Part shown: positions 34,690 through 46,935 of the stretch, piece after piece
How the letters are laid out: every line of letters begins with the position of its first letter
How positions within the stretch are numbered: position 1 is the first letter of the stretch
NCBI RefSeq assembly: GCF_017591425.1
Contig: NW_024464918.1
Span: forward strand, 10,476,001 to 10,540,000
Reading direction: 5' to 3'
Source: Ochotona curzoniae
Lineage: Eukaryota > Chordata > Mammalia > Lagomorpha > Ochotonidae
DNA: 64,000 nt
Made by a program: the position numbers and the translations under genes
The notes under the pieces: model-generated
Seen by the model: the letters and a program-made list of their open reading frames with translations, nothing else
Database searches by the model: none
Told to the model about the DNA's origin: nothing

Positions 34690-34870
34690 ATAAATACCAA
34701 GCAGTCATTTGAAGTGGGTTGTTTTTGTGCTAGCTTTGTGTAAATGCATATTAATTGTGAATCACTGAAAGACGCCCAGGCCTTTCTTTTGATGACAATT
34801 TACAACCAATTAAGGCTGCATTTTCCCCTCCACAAATAGCTCCCTTAGCACATCGTCTTACTTTCCTCTC
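34690..34870. promoter_or_regulatory. Candidate conserved noncoding element
   Basis: Repeat-free block with 'aaatgcatattaattgtgaa' (octamer-like plus homeodomain core), 'cctttcttttgatgacaatt' and 'acaaccaattaaggctgcat'. Classed by motif texture only. Confidence 0.28.
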
Positions 34871-36424
34871 ATTTGTTTATTCAACATTGCGTAATAACTT
34901 AAGCATACTTCTGCAGAATCACTGATACAGAACTTTCTTGCAATTTTAAAAACTTACCAATATTTTACAATTGTATTACCTTTTCCAATTCTATAGCCAT
35001 ATCTATATATTCTTGGAAATTTCTTATTTCTTAATTTTTACCAACTCTTAATTTTTTTTTTCCTAGCTAATTTCCCTTGTTTGTGCAACATTTAATTATA
35101 TCATACAAGTACCATAAAATGTAAAAGAATGGCAAACAGGTTTTAGAAACAAGATAACGAATTGCGTTTTATTTTGTATGAAATTCAAATGGTGCAAACT
35201 GATATACAGGGTATGATAAATAAAGGCCAGGTCACTGAATGGTTGACCTCTTACCTGAATGGTAAGAGGAATGAACACATTTAATTTGTTTCATCAATGA
35301 GTGGAATCCACCTAAGAGAGAATATAACAAGCAACAAAATTTTTTCCTGCCTAAACCTGCCACTGGTAACACTGCTCTATAAGACTCATTCAGCTCTATA
35401 AATTTTTATTAACTGGATAAATAGAAAAATAATGGATGGTTAGATGGAAGGACAGAGAGAAAAATAAGTAGAAAACTGGCACTTGGGGAGATGTTGCAAA
35501 CCTTTGTAAAATGCATGTCCTCTGAATTAGAAAACATGCAGAAAGAACAGAGGGATGTTTCTGAAACCACTTTTTTTTTGTAATTTTCGATAAACTCTTA
35601 AGTAAATGGATGGAAGGTGGTAGGAGCCATGCTTCTCCTTGTTGAACGGAAGTTTACAAATATGAACAAAACACTAAAATGACACATGGTAGTGAATTAT
35701 AATTGGAGACATCACTATTGAGCATGTTTAGCTTGAGCTGGATAGAAATAAATACACATAGAACTAAAGATTATATCTGTATACACACACACCATATATT
35801 TACTACTCCAGCAGTAGAGAAGGCTTAGAAATCATGACACTCTGGGAAAAACAAGCAAAACTGAAGTGTACGTGTCAACATTCCTCCATAAAGGGCACCA
35901 GAGCTCAATGGAGAAATCTCTATAGGGAAGGAACTAACGAGCCAAAGGATCTGAGGTTGCCAACACCTACAGTGCAGCCCCACCTGGACTGCTCCGACTG
36001 CGACTTCTTCCACATCCCCTTCCATGCAGCACAAAAAGCGTCTGTTGTTTTTCTACTTTAAACTGCCACTGCTAGAAATACCAATATGTTTCCAGCTGCA
36101 TCTCTGACCATTCATGTCAATACAATAAAATGATCACAACCAACACTTGCACTGTTATCACGGACCATGACACTTCCAGATCCCAAAAAGGGCAAGAAAA
36201 TGGGGCAGTGCTTAGATCCCACTCTCAGTTCTACACTCTTTGATGATTTCATTAAACACTGCTCTAGACACCATCATCCACGCCTCCAGATCATAGAGAG
36301 AAAATTCCAAACTTTAAGTACAACTTTCTCTCTCTCTCTCTCTCTCAGCTGCTTACCCACACCCTTTGCTGATTATGCACTTTTCATTTTCATGTAAGTT
36401 AATCTTCCTTTGAAGGCAGAAGTT
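34871..36424. other. Unassigned AT-rich stretch
   Basis: No gene recognised. It contains a short inverted repeat at 35247-35269 ('cctcttac' / 'gtaagagg') and a (TC)n run at 36326-36346. Confidence 0.35.
36326..36346 (+). repeat. (TC)n simple repeat
   Basis: Uninterrupted CT dinucleotides, about 10 units, not attached to a recognisable SINE tail. Confidence 0.9.
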
Positions 36425-36712
36425 GTAGCACCGTAGCTTAAAGAAACAACTTTCAATGCTGCCATCCCTTATCGAAGCACATGGTCAAGTCCCAGCTGTT
36501 CTTCTGTTTCAGCTTCTTGTTAATATGTCTAGGAAGCAAGGGGAAGATGGCTCAAGCCCACAGCCTCTGTTACCCAGCTGGGACATCAGATTGGTATTGT
36601 GGCTTTTCGTCTCAGTATCGCCAAGCCTTAGCTACTACTGCTGCCTAAGAAGTGAACCAGCAGACAGAAGACATCTCTTTCTCTGTCATGAACAGATAAA
36701 TCTTTCAAGGAA
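36425..36712 (+). mobile_element. Diverged C-SINE
   Basis: 'tgtagcaccgtagcttaaag' head, 'tcaagtcccagctgttcttc' (B-box and following), 'ttaatatgtctaggaagcaa' (older body type), and 'cagataaatctttcaagg' tail. Confidence 0.68.
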
Positions 36713-37440
36713 AATGTCTTGTTTTTCTGTTAACCTTTACCTTCATTATCTCCTTCGGAGATAAGAACCCGGACTCAGCAAAGCACAACAAAATGATTGA
36801 TTCTAGCTCTGGGAAGAGAACACCCATTAGGCACTAGAATGGAGTACCTTACACAGCTATGATGTAAATGAGTACTACGAACAAATGAATAAACAACAAC
36901 AAAGCAATAGATTGGTCAGGGAGAAGCAGAAGCCAATTGAAAAAGCTCTCAGAGGCCAAAGCTGGAACTGTTTCAACAACCAAGTAGAAAAACAGGCAGA
37001 GAAGAGACAAATACTCCAGGCTGAAGAATTACAAGTAGTTATGTGAATACTCTACTCCCAAGGAAGCCCAGAGCAACTCTACACTTCTTTACTGCCCACT
37101 GTTCATCATTTCATTTCAAAAGGGGAAAGGAGCAAAAGCAGGCAAAACACAAAGAGAACAATGGGAAGATCTAACAAACACTGTCCATGAATGACCAGTT
37201 TGAACATCAACATCATGTTTACAGGATATGCCCTTGAGTGGGTGTGATGAAAATGTTATCGTTTCATCTCTTGAATCTTCCTCCCAAAAACAGGCAATAT
37301 GGCAACTAAGCATAACGTGGTAACCTGGATAGGATCTAGAAACAAACAAACAAAAAAGAAAAATACTAGGTGAAAACCAAGAAAATCCAATAAAACATGG
37401 AGTTGGTGAAGAGCAGAACACTAATATTGGCTCATTGTGG
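36713..37440. other. Unassigned stretch
   Basis: No gene or repeat recognised. The long minus-strand frame that ends here (37116-37685) starts inside an antisense SINE and is not credible. Confidence 0.35.
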
Positions 37441-37455
37441 AAAAGGAGCCATATT

Positions 37456-37793
37456 GGGGCCAGCACCATGGACAGTAGGGGAGGCCTCCAACCTGCAATG
37501 CTGGCATCCCATAGAGGCCCTGGTTTGAGTTTGCAGTTGTTCCATTTCCAATATGGCTCCCTGTTGACGTGCCTGGAAAAGAACCAGAGAGCAACCTGTC
37601 TGTGCCTTTGTGTCCCCATGGGAGGAACAGAAGAAGCTCCAGTCTCCTGGCTTTGGACTGGCCCAATTCTGGCTATTGTGGCCATTTGGGAAATGAATCA
37701 GCAGAGAGAAGATCTCTCTGTGTCTCTCCTTCTCTGTCCACAAAGCTTCCTTTGAAATAAAAATAAAGCTTTTAAAAATGATTTTAAAAAGAG
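37456..37793 (+). mobile_element. C-SINE with target-site duplication
   Basis: 'ggggccagcaccatggacag' head to 'gaaataaaaataaagctttt' tail. The direct repeats 'aaaaggagccatat' (37441-37454) and 'aaaaggaaccatat' (37795-37808) match at 13 of 14. Open frames in four readings, including a 189-codon antisense one, come from this element. Confidence 0.9.
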
Positions 37794-37809
37794 AAAAAGG
37801 AACCATATC

Positions 37810-39229
37810 AATGCAAGATATTACTAAAATTGGAAACTGGATGTGGAATGCCTTTTTATATTCTCTGTAGAATCAAAATTATTCTAAAATTTACAAGTTT
37901 TACATTTTAAAAAATAATTGAGGATGATGTTTTTGATATCTATAAATCTAGATCTCTATATAGTTTGGAAAAAAAAAGAATAAGAAGAAAGCTTATTCTG
38001 CTTCTTCCCCAGGTTCATCTCAAATAACTCCTTCTTCTAACAATTTTGGACCTCTCTCCAGTTTTCAAGAATAGCATTTCCTAAGAATTTAGGACATGCT
38101 GTTCTGTTCTGAAAAATTCTCTCATCACCTACCTGACACTTTCTCCTTTCTGTCTCAAGTAATCTGTAAGACCAATTTCAAATGCTTAACCAGAAACATA
38201 CAAACTATGCTGAAAGCTATCCAGTTTTTTCTTTGACTCAGTAGGATTGAGCAGAAAAAATAGCTCTGATTCACAATGTGGAGAGATGGTGGGAGATTTT
38301 TTTTCCATAAGAGACAAGAGGCTCTCGTGTTAGGAAATGTTAACTTCCTGTTTATTCTTCAGCTTCTCTGAGGACGGCCACCAGGTTTTCCCCACTGCTG
38401 AACACACCAGCGCTGCCCTAAGCAGCTCCTCCGCTCCAGTTTGCAACCAGAGAAGGGCAATCACCATCTGACCTACACATTTTGCATCTCCACAAATCAG
38501 AAAACTGATGCTTCCAGGTAAGGAAACTGATAATATCGTACACCTACACTATTCTCATCCAAAGACCAGGAAACAAACACCAGTATTTCATTTTCTGTAA
38601 ACTCATAAAGAAAATGTAATTTCAACTTGTTTAGGTGGACAAAAACATGGGAAGGTCCTACTAAGAATCGACCAAACTGCTTAAAAAACAAGAACTGATT
38701 AGAAAAATAAAGGCAGGGAGTGGAGAAGGTGGGCATGCCTTTATGTGGCTTTTTCTCCTGGCAGGACCTAGAACAAGTAGAAATGGCAAGTTACAGGTTT
38801 TCTCAGTCTACTTTCTTCTGTGTAGTATTTATCACACTATTAACCAGCTGTTCAGAATCTACATTCCTGATATAATACTGCAAGGGATCATTCTGTTTTA
38901 GCCAAATCCTTACCACCTACATAGAAAACCAATAAGCAAACTTCTTGAGACATTTGAGTGATAAAATATTTGGCTTTTAGCTTTTTTAACTATTTTAACA
39001 CAGCAATTAGGTGTGTGTATATATGTGTGTGTATGAATGAATGCATTTATATTCTACTCGACTTCCTCGTTCTAATAAATGGTTTAAAATAAAGTCTCCT
39101 GGTGCTCTGCTTCTTATCAATGTAATAAAAGAGAATGGTTTTCATTATAATGCCTTAGTTTAACTTTAGTCCCTGTGACATATTTTTAAACAGAAATTTA
39201 TTTATAATTAATCTTTTTTTTTAAGTCCT
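37810..39229. other. Unassigned AT-rich stretch
   Basis: No gene or repeat recognised apart from a short TG/TA run at 39011-39033. Confidence 0.35.
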
Positions 39230-39620
39230 AGAAAATGTCAGTCACCGCTGAAAGACCTAGCAAAATAGCTCTTTAAACATTCCTGTTAATCCAGCCACAG
39301 GGAGTATTAAATATTTAGGAATGTGGTGCCAACTATTTTGTCAGAACAATTCCATTTAAATTTCACTCCCCTGTTACCAATTGTAGCTGATGATTTAATT
39401 AGGTGGATGGAGTTACAATGATCATTAATAAGCTGCATTAATGCTATCAAAATTCCTATTCTCCAGAGTTGGGGGAACAGCGGACATTCATAAAAAACTA
39501 AAGATCTGTCTAGTGAGGAAGTTGGCCTATTTCTCATGAAATTCATTCTGTCTTTTTCTCCCCCCTCCAGTAATTAGCCTTGTTTGGTTTGTTATATTCA
39601 CACTAATTACAACAACAGCT
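39230..39620. promoter_or_regulatory. Candidate conserved noncoding element, strongest by motif density
   Basis: About 390 bp free of repeats with many homeodomain-type cores: 'gatgatttaattagg' (39390-39403), 'gatcattaataagctgcatt' (39419-39439), 'ccagtaattagcct' and 'cactaattacaac' (39600-39612). A pyrimidine tract ending in CAG at 39550-39570 looks like a splice acceptor. No ORF of note. Enhancer or noncoding exon are both possible. Confidence 0.32.
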
Positions 39621-40540
39621 CTATTTTGTCTTGTATAAAAGATCACTTTGCTTGATTGCATTCACGAAGACAGTTGGCATTGCGTCCTTATTGCAAAGCA
39701 CCCAAAAGGATTGGTTCGTGCTCTTTTTCCAAGGTATTCAAAACAATTGTTTTATTATTATAAAGAGTCAAATAAATGATGAACTTCAGAAAATTCATAT
39801 ACAAACAAGTCTTTGACAACTGTATATGGAAATGACCTTTAAAATGCTTTTTAAGACATCCTTTTAAATATCAGTTCTGGGCTCCAAAAATGAAAACAGA
39901 GTGCAGGAATGCCTTAGAACATCAGGTGGAACTCTAGATTTGCCTCAAAAACTGGTAGCTCCAAGAGAACGTTCCTGATCCTTACTCAGAAGGTAGAGAG
40001 ACAGTGATATTGGATTCGGAAAGGAGCTCTATGTCCAGCAATGGCAGCATCTGTTGGGTCCCACCGAACACAGTCATTCCATGAAGTTCCTACAAATGAA
40101 AGAGGTTTTCAAGAGTCATCCGTGAAGAGGCAAGTAATCTCAGCAATACAAAAATCTATTGAGCTAATAGACACACTCTACCCCACGTGCCCATGGGGCT
40201 GGAGGAGAAAGGGAAGTGGAGTTAGTTTTTCAGATAAGGAGAATGGTAGCTTTAAAGAATCACTACCCCAAAGTAAATCCCTGTAATCTGATGGGAGACT
40301 TCCACAAAGGATTCAATATTTATAGGATTCTCTGCATTGAAATGGATTAAGATCAACTTTCTCTTCAGAGAAAGGTATTAGACAACTAATTCAATAGGAA
40401 GGATTAGTTTATCTCTTGAACCAATTAAAAGCACTACCAGCTTTAAAAAAAACGAAAAGAAAAGAGAAGGAAAGGAAAATAAGATAGCCTGAACAATCTG
40501 TCACAGGGCTGGAAAAGCTGGAGAACACTTTTTTTCTTTG
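39621..40540. other. Unassigned stretch
   Basis: No gene or repeat recognised. Short frames of 61 and 81 codons have no known motif. Confidence 0.35.
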
Positions 40541-40747
40541 TTCTTTTTTTTTTTTTTTTTTGAGAGACAGAGAATTAGAGAAATGCAGAAAAAAACAAAG
40601 ATCACCAATTTGTTGATCCACTCCCTTAATGCCCTCCATGACTGAGGTTGGACTAGTGCCACAGCCAGAAGTTAGGACCACAATTCAGATCCCTTACAGA
40701 GACTGCAGCGACTCAGTAATCTGAAATACGCCCTTCTGCTTCCTAGG
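40541..40747 (-). mobile_element. C-SINE fragment, reverse orientation
   Basis: Starts with a T run (complement of the A tail), then 'gagagacagagaattagaga', 'gttgatccactcccttaatg' and 'acaattcagatcccttacag'. The head is decayed. Confidence 0.65.
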
Positions 40748-40904
40748 GTTAGCACTCATAAGAAGCTGAAATCAGACGATGAGCTGGGAATATAGAAGTC
40801 GCAATGTATAAGCAAATGAACAGAAGAAATATAATGTACTATTGATACACAAGGAATGATCCACTGTGGCTTCAGAATGGGTGCAGGTGGGTAATGCACA
40901 GGTT

Positions 40905-41100
40905 AATTTTCAGCATCAGATCTGCAGTGACACTGTCTGGATCCAAATTCAAAATCAACTACTTAGCTTTTTGAACTTATGTCAATACTTTAAGCCTCAG
41001 CATCCTCATCTATAAACATATCCCTAGATTTGTTGCAAAGGTTCAATAATGTGACACATATGTATTGATCTTTTAATATAGTTCTGAATACAGGAGAATC
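40905..41100 (+). mobile_element. MIR SINE relic
   Basis: MIR order: 'cactgtctggatccaaattc', 'ctacttagctttttgaactt', 'taagcctcagcatcctcatc', 'tataaa' and 'gttgcaaaggttcaataatg'. Confidence 0.78.
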
Positions 41101-42327
41101 GTACAATGAGTAATACACTGTTATAATTTAGGGAAGTCGTGGAAGTTAAACTTGAAAAAAGAGGTTGGGGCCTTATTGAAGAGTGCTATACTTGCCACTT
41201 GATAGAATTTGGAAAATACAATATAAGCAATAGAGACATCATTTTAAAAGGTTTTCAGTCAAGGATTTTATGATAAGACCTATACTTCAGAAAGAATAAA
41301 GTATCACTGTTTTCCAAATTGAGCTGAAATGTGCAACTTAGTATTTAAATACTGGATTGTTTTATTGTGTAATCGGTAAAATGTGCATGTGATATATATT
41401 AATGTTAGTTCTACCATGCATTTATGCTGTCTGGACATACATAGTTATAGTTCTGTGAGAGAAAAACTTGTAAAAACTTAGCGTAAGAGCTTACATATCA
41501 AATAAACAAAGAAAAGCAAAAAGCAAAAATAATAGAGGATCTTTGCCATACAGGTGCACCATAAATAGAAAGTAAAGAATACATTATGGAATAGACTGAT
41601 TCTCTACATAAGGAGAAAAAGACAAAATGCATAAAAATACAAAGGAGAAGGATAGAAGGGGTTGTATTTGTGACTTTAGGGTATAAAAGAAATAATTTTT
41701 TAAAAATAGCCAAAAACACATGTTGCACAAAGAAAAATTAACTTTCTGCAATCAAATTCCATGAATGATTTCTGATCAATGAATGCAATAAATAACATAT
41801 GAGCAATAGACCAAAATGAAATCTTAGAATTTTTGGGCAGTAAAGATTAATTACAATGATACTCAGAAAATTCCATAAATTATCCATTACAAAATCTATA
41901 AATAAAATGGATAAGACTACGTATAGACAAGTTAGAAGAAGAAAACTTTGTAATAGTTAATAAGCATATGATGCTTAACAACATTATTAATCAGATAAAT
42001 GGAATTGAAAAGGAGATGTTATTTTATTATATAGAGTGCAATATTTAAAAGAACAGATACTCTCAGTTAATGAACCATTAATTAGTAAATTCCTCATAAA
42101 CTATCTAGCAATCAAATTGTCCTTTGAGACACAGCTGAAGAATTATTTCTACTTCGCTAAGGTTTCCCTCACTAAAGAAAACGGTAAGTAAAATATGATA
42201 CATATGCTATGAAAACATGCAATTATGAAACAAAATGATAAATATTTTTAAGTTGATGCAGAAAGTCAAGAGTGCATTTTATAATCTTATTTATATAAAG
42301 TAGGAATTCATGTATGCAAAAGCAACA
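41101..42327. other. Unassigned very AT-rich stretch
   Basis: No gene or repeat recognised with confidence. Confidence 0.35.
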
Positions 42328-42597
42328 CAGGGCCATGAGGAGAAGCACTTTCCTTTTGGGTAAGATGTGGACATTCAATTCCAAGTCCCAGGTGCGGCTT
42401 CTTGATCACGCAGATCCTGAAGGCAGCCAATGAAGGCTTGAGCAGTGGGTCCCAGCCCCCACAGGGCACATCTGCATTGAGTTCACAGGACCCAGACAGG
42501 GCCACTACAAGCATTTGGGAAATAAATCAGCAAATAGAAGCCCTCTTTTTTTAAATATAATTTTCTCTGTCAAATGATAATTTAAAAAAAAAACCTG
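42328..42597 (+). mobile_element. Old C-SINE
   Basis: 'ggccatgaggagaagcactt', 'attccaagtcccaggtgcgg', 'catttgggaaataaatcagc', 'aaatagaagccctc' and an A-rich tail follow C-SINE order. Heavily diverged, with part of the body replaced. Confidence 0.55.
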
Positions 42598-43289
42598 GAA
42601 AACATATTAAAAAGAAAAACAGCATGTTTGTTAAGAATACACACCTGGAAACACACAAACATAACAATAGAAAGCCATGCTAAATTCAATGAAGAGGATG
42701 CTTATCGACAGATTAAAATGATTATAAGGAAAACCCCAAAGGGGAAAATATTATTTAAAAAATCACATAAATCAATGATACTATTACCACAAATTGAGTA
42801 AGACTCATTCAATTCTTACACCACAAGTTCACACCAGGACAAACAAAAAGGCTTCCTCCTCAGACACAAATCCACCTGCTGGGAGAGAAATGACTATTTG
42901 TGTCACATCACTATGTAAGTATCAATCACCAGTATCCATTCTATCCAACTGATTTCTAGATGGGTGGAACATAGTAGTGTCCAAGTGATGAATCTGTACC
43001 TCCTGCCTGCATGCTCTCCTCTGCCCCACGTCTGAACAATGAAACATTGAAACAATGAAAGAAAGAGCCATCCCTGAATGCTGTGAAGTTCATAAAATCA
43101 TGATTTTATTAGACCTATACTTCTGCGAACTCCCAAATCTCTAAACAGCAACTCATACATCTCAAATTTAGTCAGAGGATAAGCCGAAAATAGAAGTAAA
43201 ATGAGGCATCGTTTATCTGGAGATTTTTTTTTTCCTTTGAAGACATAAACTAGTCTGTGCAATTATGCTGAGAATTGAAAACCGCTACA
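42598..43289. other. Unassigned AT-rich stretch
   Basis: No gene or repeat recognised. Confidence 0.35.
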
Positions 43290-43450
43290 GATGGCTTACT
43301 AAAACTATTAATACCGTAAGACCATTATATGCAATTTTGTCATTAATTGCAAAAATTTCATTGATTTTAATCTGCAAAAGTAATAAATCCAACACACACA
43401 ATAATTGCTTGTATTTTTAAGCCCTGCGTGATTAAACATTTCAAATCTCC
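43290..43450. promoter_or_regulatory. Candidate conserved noncoding element
   Basis: Contains 'atatgcaattttgtcattaa' running into 'ttgcaaaaatttcattgat', a near-palindromic POU/homeodomain-like cluster. Then 'aataattgcttg' and 'gcgtgattaaac' follow. Repeat-free, with no ORF. Confidence 0.28.
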
Positions 43451-44717
43451 TCTCTACCCTTAACTAGGGAATTCACATGTTAGAAAATAAATCTGAAGCA
43501 ACTACTTTGGGAATAAATATGTAAACTTTATCAGAGAAACATAAAAATGAATTAATGTGATTTCTACAATTTACCTCTCTATTGGTTATTTTTGAAAGTT
43601 GTGAAAGTAAACATTCACACATTTTAACACACTTGATTCAAAACAATACCCAGTATAATTCTCAGCTCAAGTAATACTGCAACGCAGATACATTTTACAT
43701 ATTTTCTCAACTTCAACTACTGTTACGTGTATTTTATGGCTTACTTAAGTCTTAAAATAATCATAATAATTGTCAAATATTTAATCACTACAAACAAATA
43801 TTTCTTATGAAGTTTTAGCTTTCCAACCTAACAGTAGGGAATGACAGAAATCTTAATTTTTCTACAACAGACTCTATGCTTATGGTAAAGGATTTAGCTT
43901 CAAACTAAATCAAGAAGAAAACACACTAAAGACAAATTTCCTGTTCTACATATTTCTCTATTTTTAAAATTTATTTAATGTTTGCATGTTTAATTCTGTA
44001 AACAGAAACAAAGTGCAGTTATGATTACATTTAGGAAGTAAGATTGCAGGAGACATTTAATGTTTACCTGCATGCTTTCACACGTTTTGCAAACCCTCCT
44101 CCTTGATGATTTATTTCATTACTATTTAACAAAAGACCAAATCTTAAAAAAGACTTCCATTACCAACTCCATGGCTAACCAGATATATAGGTTATAAATC
44201 AGTTACAGTAAATTCTACCTAACACACAGGCTTCTAGCTGGAAAGGTGATAAAAAAGCATACCATGAGGAAGGTTACTCATTAACTCCAATCAGTTTGAG
44301 CTCACTTACTATCCAAACTGGACATTTGTGAGTATAAAAAGAAGTCCTAAAATTACTTTAATTTTTGAATATTTAGTGATCACTGATTTTATTTAAATTT
44401 ATCTTTGAAGAAAACTCTTAAAATTAAAAAAAATTTTTTTTGAGGACAGTTAAGTTTGGCCACAAAAAAATTCAAATTCTATGCACAGATTTTTTTCTGA
44501 AGGATGTGTTTTCTATGAATCCCATAAAATTCCATCAAATTCATAAAGTTAGTTACCTTCTAAAGTTTGATATTCTTGTGATTCAGCAATTCCACCTAGG
44601 AATAAAGTGTTTAAAATATATAATAGAAATTTAGATCATTTGAGTTTGTCTCCTCTGCAGCATTCATTTTCACATCTTTTGAGCCATCCCAGTCCTGCTG
44701 AGGCGTCTTAAGACACA
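43451..44717. other. Unassigned AT-rich stretch
   Basis: No gene or repeat recognised. Confidence 0.35.
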
Positions 44718-45033
44718 GAGAGTGGGTGATGGCTGTGACACAGCACAGTAAGCCACTGTCTGTGATGGCACAGTTGGAGGCCTGACTGCTCCACTTCTGA
44801 TTCAGCTCCCTACACGTAAACCAAGCAAGCAGCAGAGAATCATCAAATACCTAGGTTCCTCTCACTCATGTAAGAGACCCATACGAAGCTCCTAATTCCG
44901 GGTTTTCATCCAGCCCAACAAGGGCCATTGCAGCCATTTAAGAACAAGCCAGTAGATTCTCTCTCTCTTCTCTCTCTCTCTCTCTCTCTCCTTTTTCTAT
45001 AACTCTGCTTTTCAAATCAAGAAAGAAAAAAAC
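44718..45033 (+). mobile_element. Old C-SINE with long (TC)n
   Basis: 'gagtgggtgatggctgtgac' head, 'tgctccacttctgattcagc', 'atacgaagctcctaattccg', then a TC tract (44958-44991) and 'ttcaaatcaagaaagaaaaa' tail. Confidence 0.78.
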
Positions 45034-45065
45034 CTCACACTTGTGAGTTCATTGCAGAGTTTTTG

Positions 45066-45172
45066 TTCCTTTGGTTTGGGACATAGCTCTAGAGTCTGTA
45101 TTTCTCACAAGACCCCAAGTGAGGTTGACACTTCTAGGCTGCAACCCACACTTTGCCTTTAGATCAAAGTAC
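45066..45172 (+). mobile_element. MER5A-like hAT relic, 3' half
   Basis: 'ctagagtctgtatttctcac', 'aagaccccaagtgaggttga' and 'caacccacactttgcct' match the second half of MER5A in order. The left half is absent or unrecognisable next to the SINE on its left. Confidence 0.62.
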
Positions 45173-46354
45173 TATCTCAGATTTATACATGGGCATAAAC
45201 TATGGTTCAAAGCTCTTTATTTTGTTTAAGAACCTCCCATGATATTTCAATGAGACACATTGTCCCTAAGAAACAAACACAATGGGAGAAGCAATGAAAT
45301 GTTTGCTCCAAGAAGGAACATATTCCAAAAAACTTGTCAGTCTTTGATTTCAGCACAGCATAGACAAAGCTATTTGCTTTGTACTCCTGGAGTCTGAAAA
45401 ATATGACACTAATACTTTATCAACATAACAAATAAATCAATCATTTTCTAATTGGTGATATATTCTGACAATATTTCTAGTTTCTTACTAATCTGTAGAC
45501 TGCTTTTTATAGAATAGTGAGTAAATTATGCAAGAGATCTAATTACACCTATTTTTCAGCAGATAAGATGGGTAAGCCACTCATTTTCTTTCAAAAATGG
45601 AAAAAAAACAGAAGAAAGCACTGATTACAGGCTAAATTCACCAAATCCAGTATAACGAGACAAAATCTAAACAATTTATTTCAAAAACAATTGTCATGTA
45701 TTTTCCAAATGTATTTCCCCTTGGGTTCTATGACAGCTTTAGAATCATAAAGTCATAAAAAAATTATGCAAGATATGTAATGTTGGAACAGATTTGTCAC
45801 ATTGCATTATGCCATCAAGAAATTTCAGTAGACTTAATATCTACAATAACTAACAAAAGAAGTTACACAGTTACTAGAAGAGGTTCAAGATTTTATGAAA
45901 AAATGTTTTATCAAAAAATAGCATTATATATGTGGAAAGTCTTATGTAATTAAATCAATGAAGAAAGTAATAAACTTGAACAAGTACAGGAGAGTTAGTC
46001 AACAGTTAATAATAAGAAGGCAAAATGTGAAGAAAAAAATGCAAGGAATTGTTTAGCCAAGACTATTTCTACATATGATAACCAAGGAAGCCAGCAAACC
46101 AAAACTTATTTTTGAATGCTAAGATATTTGCCTTACCTGTAATAGCTTGATCCACTCCTTATATGCTCAAGTTTTTATATAATAAAATGAGAAAAACTGA
46201 CTATGCTGCTTCACCTAAAGCGAAGGCACTCCACGAAGGTGTCCAGTAAAGCAACTCCGTCCTCATCCTATTTACCTGACCTATCACCCCACTCCTGTAC
46301 TCACCACAAAGGCACCTCACAGGGGGGTAAAACTCCATTCACATAGCCTTCCCC
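45173..46354. other. Unassigned very AT-rich stretch
   Basis: No gene or repeat recognised. Confidence 0.35.
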
Positions 46355-46442
46355 ACTCTATTGTTTCAAGGATTAAATGGGGTAATGCATGACAAACATA
46401 TAATACACATAGTAGTCATTTAACAACTGATAGCTATTACTG
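46355..46442 (+). mobile_element. MIR/L2-type 3' end relic
   Basis: 'tgtttcaaggattaaatggg', 'gtaatgcatgacaaacatat' and 'acatagtagtcatttaacaa' match the conserved 3' part shared by MIR-type elements. Confidence 0.62.
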
Positions 46443-46814
46443 AAACACATCATCAAGACCCAAGATCTATAAAAATATCCTAGACAGTAGTATGAAAGTG
46501 GCTTGGTGAAAAAATTATAATCCATCTTGATTCACTAAATTGGAACAATTGAGCTTGTTACAGACGTAGAAGGTATTGGTTACTTGATTTTATTCACTGG
46601 CAAAGTCCAGTTTAGAGCCTTAAACCTGGTGACTTCTACTGTAAATTATATCCAACTATAAAGCTGACTGTTCCAAAAAGAGAGTAACGCAACTAAACCT
46701 GCTAGATTTCCTTTGGGATTTTGTTGTTGCTGTTCCCCTTAAAAGAGAAGAGAATGTGTGGTGTGTCTGTCTCATCACTCTGAATGATCTGCTACTTTTT
46801 ACCTTGAATATTAC
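46443..46814. other. Unassigned stretch
   Basis: No gene or repeat recognised. Confidence 0.35.
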
Positions 46815-46935
46815 TGTATCAGTTTTCCACCACTGTAACTAAACACATGAGATTAGATAACACACGAATAAAGTTTATTTAAACCACTTCTTGGAAGGTC
46901 AAAGTCAGAAATCTGGCAACTTAATTCATTTGGTC
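46815..46935 (-). mobile_element. Probable MaLR-type LTR end, reverse orientation
   Basis: 'tgtatcagttttccaccact', 'gtaactaaacacatgagatt' and 'aataaagtttatttaaac' resemble the reverse complement of the 3' end of mammalian MaLR (MST/MLT1) LTRs. Short and diverged, with no internal retroviral genes present. The boundary towards 47180 is unclear. Confidence 0.45.

Noticed and set aside
37116..37685. 189-codon minus-strand open frame, the longest in the window
   Set aside because: Its first half is the antisense of the C-SINE at 37456-37793, and the rest has no domain. Several other frames are open across the same SINE.
39571..39733. Possible exon between a CAG acceptor-like site and an 'aaggta' donor-like site
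   Set aside because: The donor is weak and no coding potential or further exons were seen. Mentioned only within the regulatory candidate.
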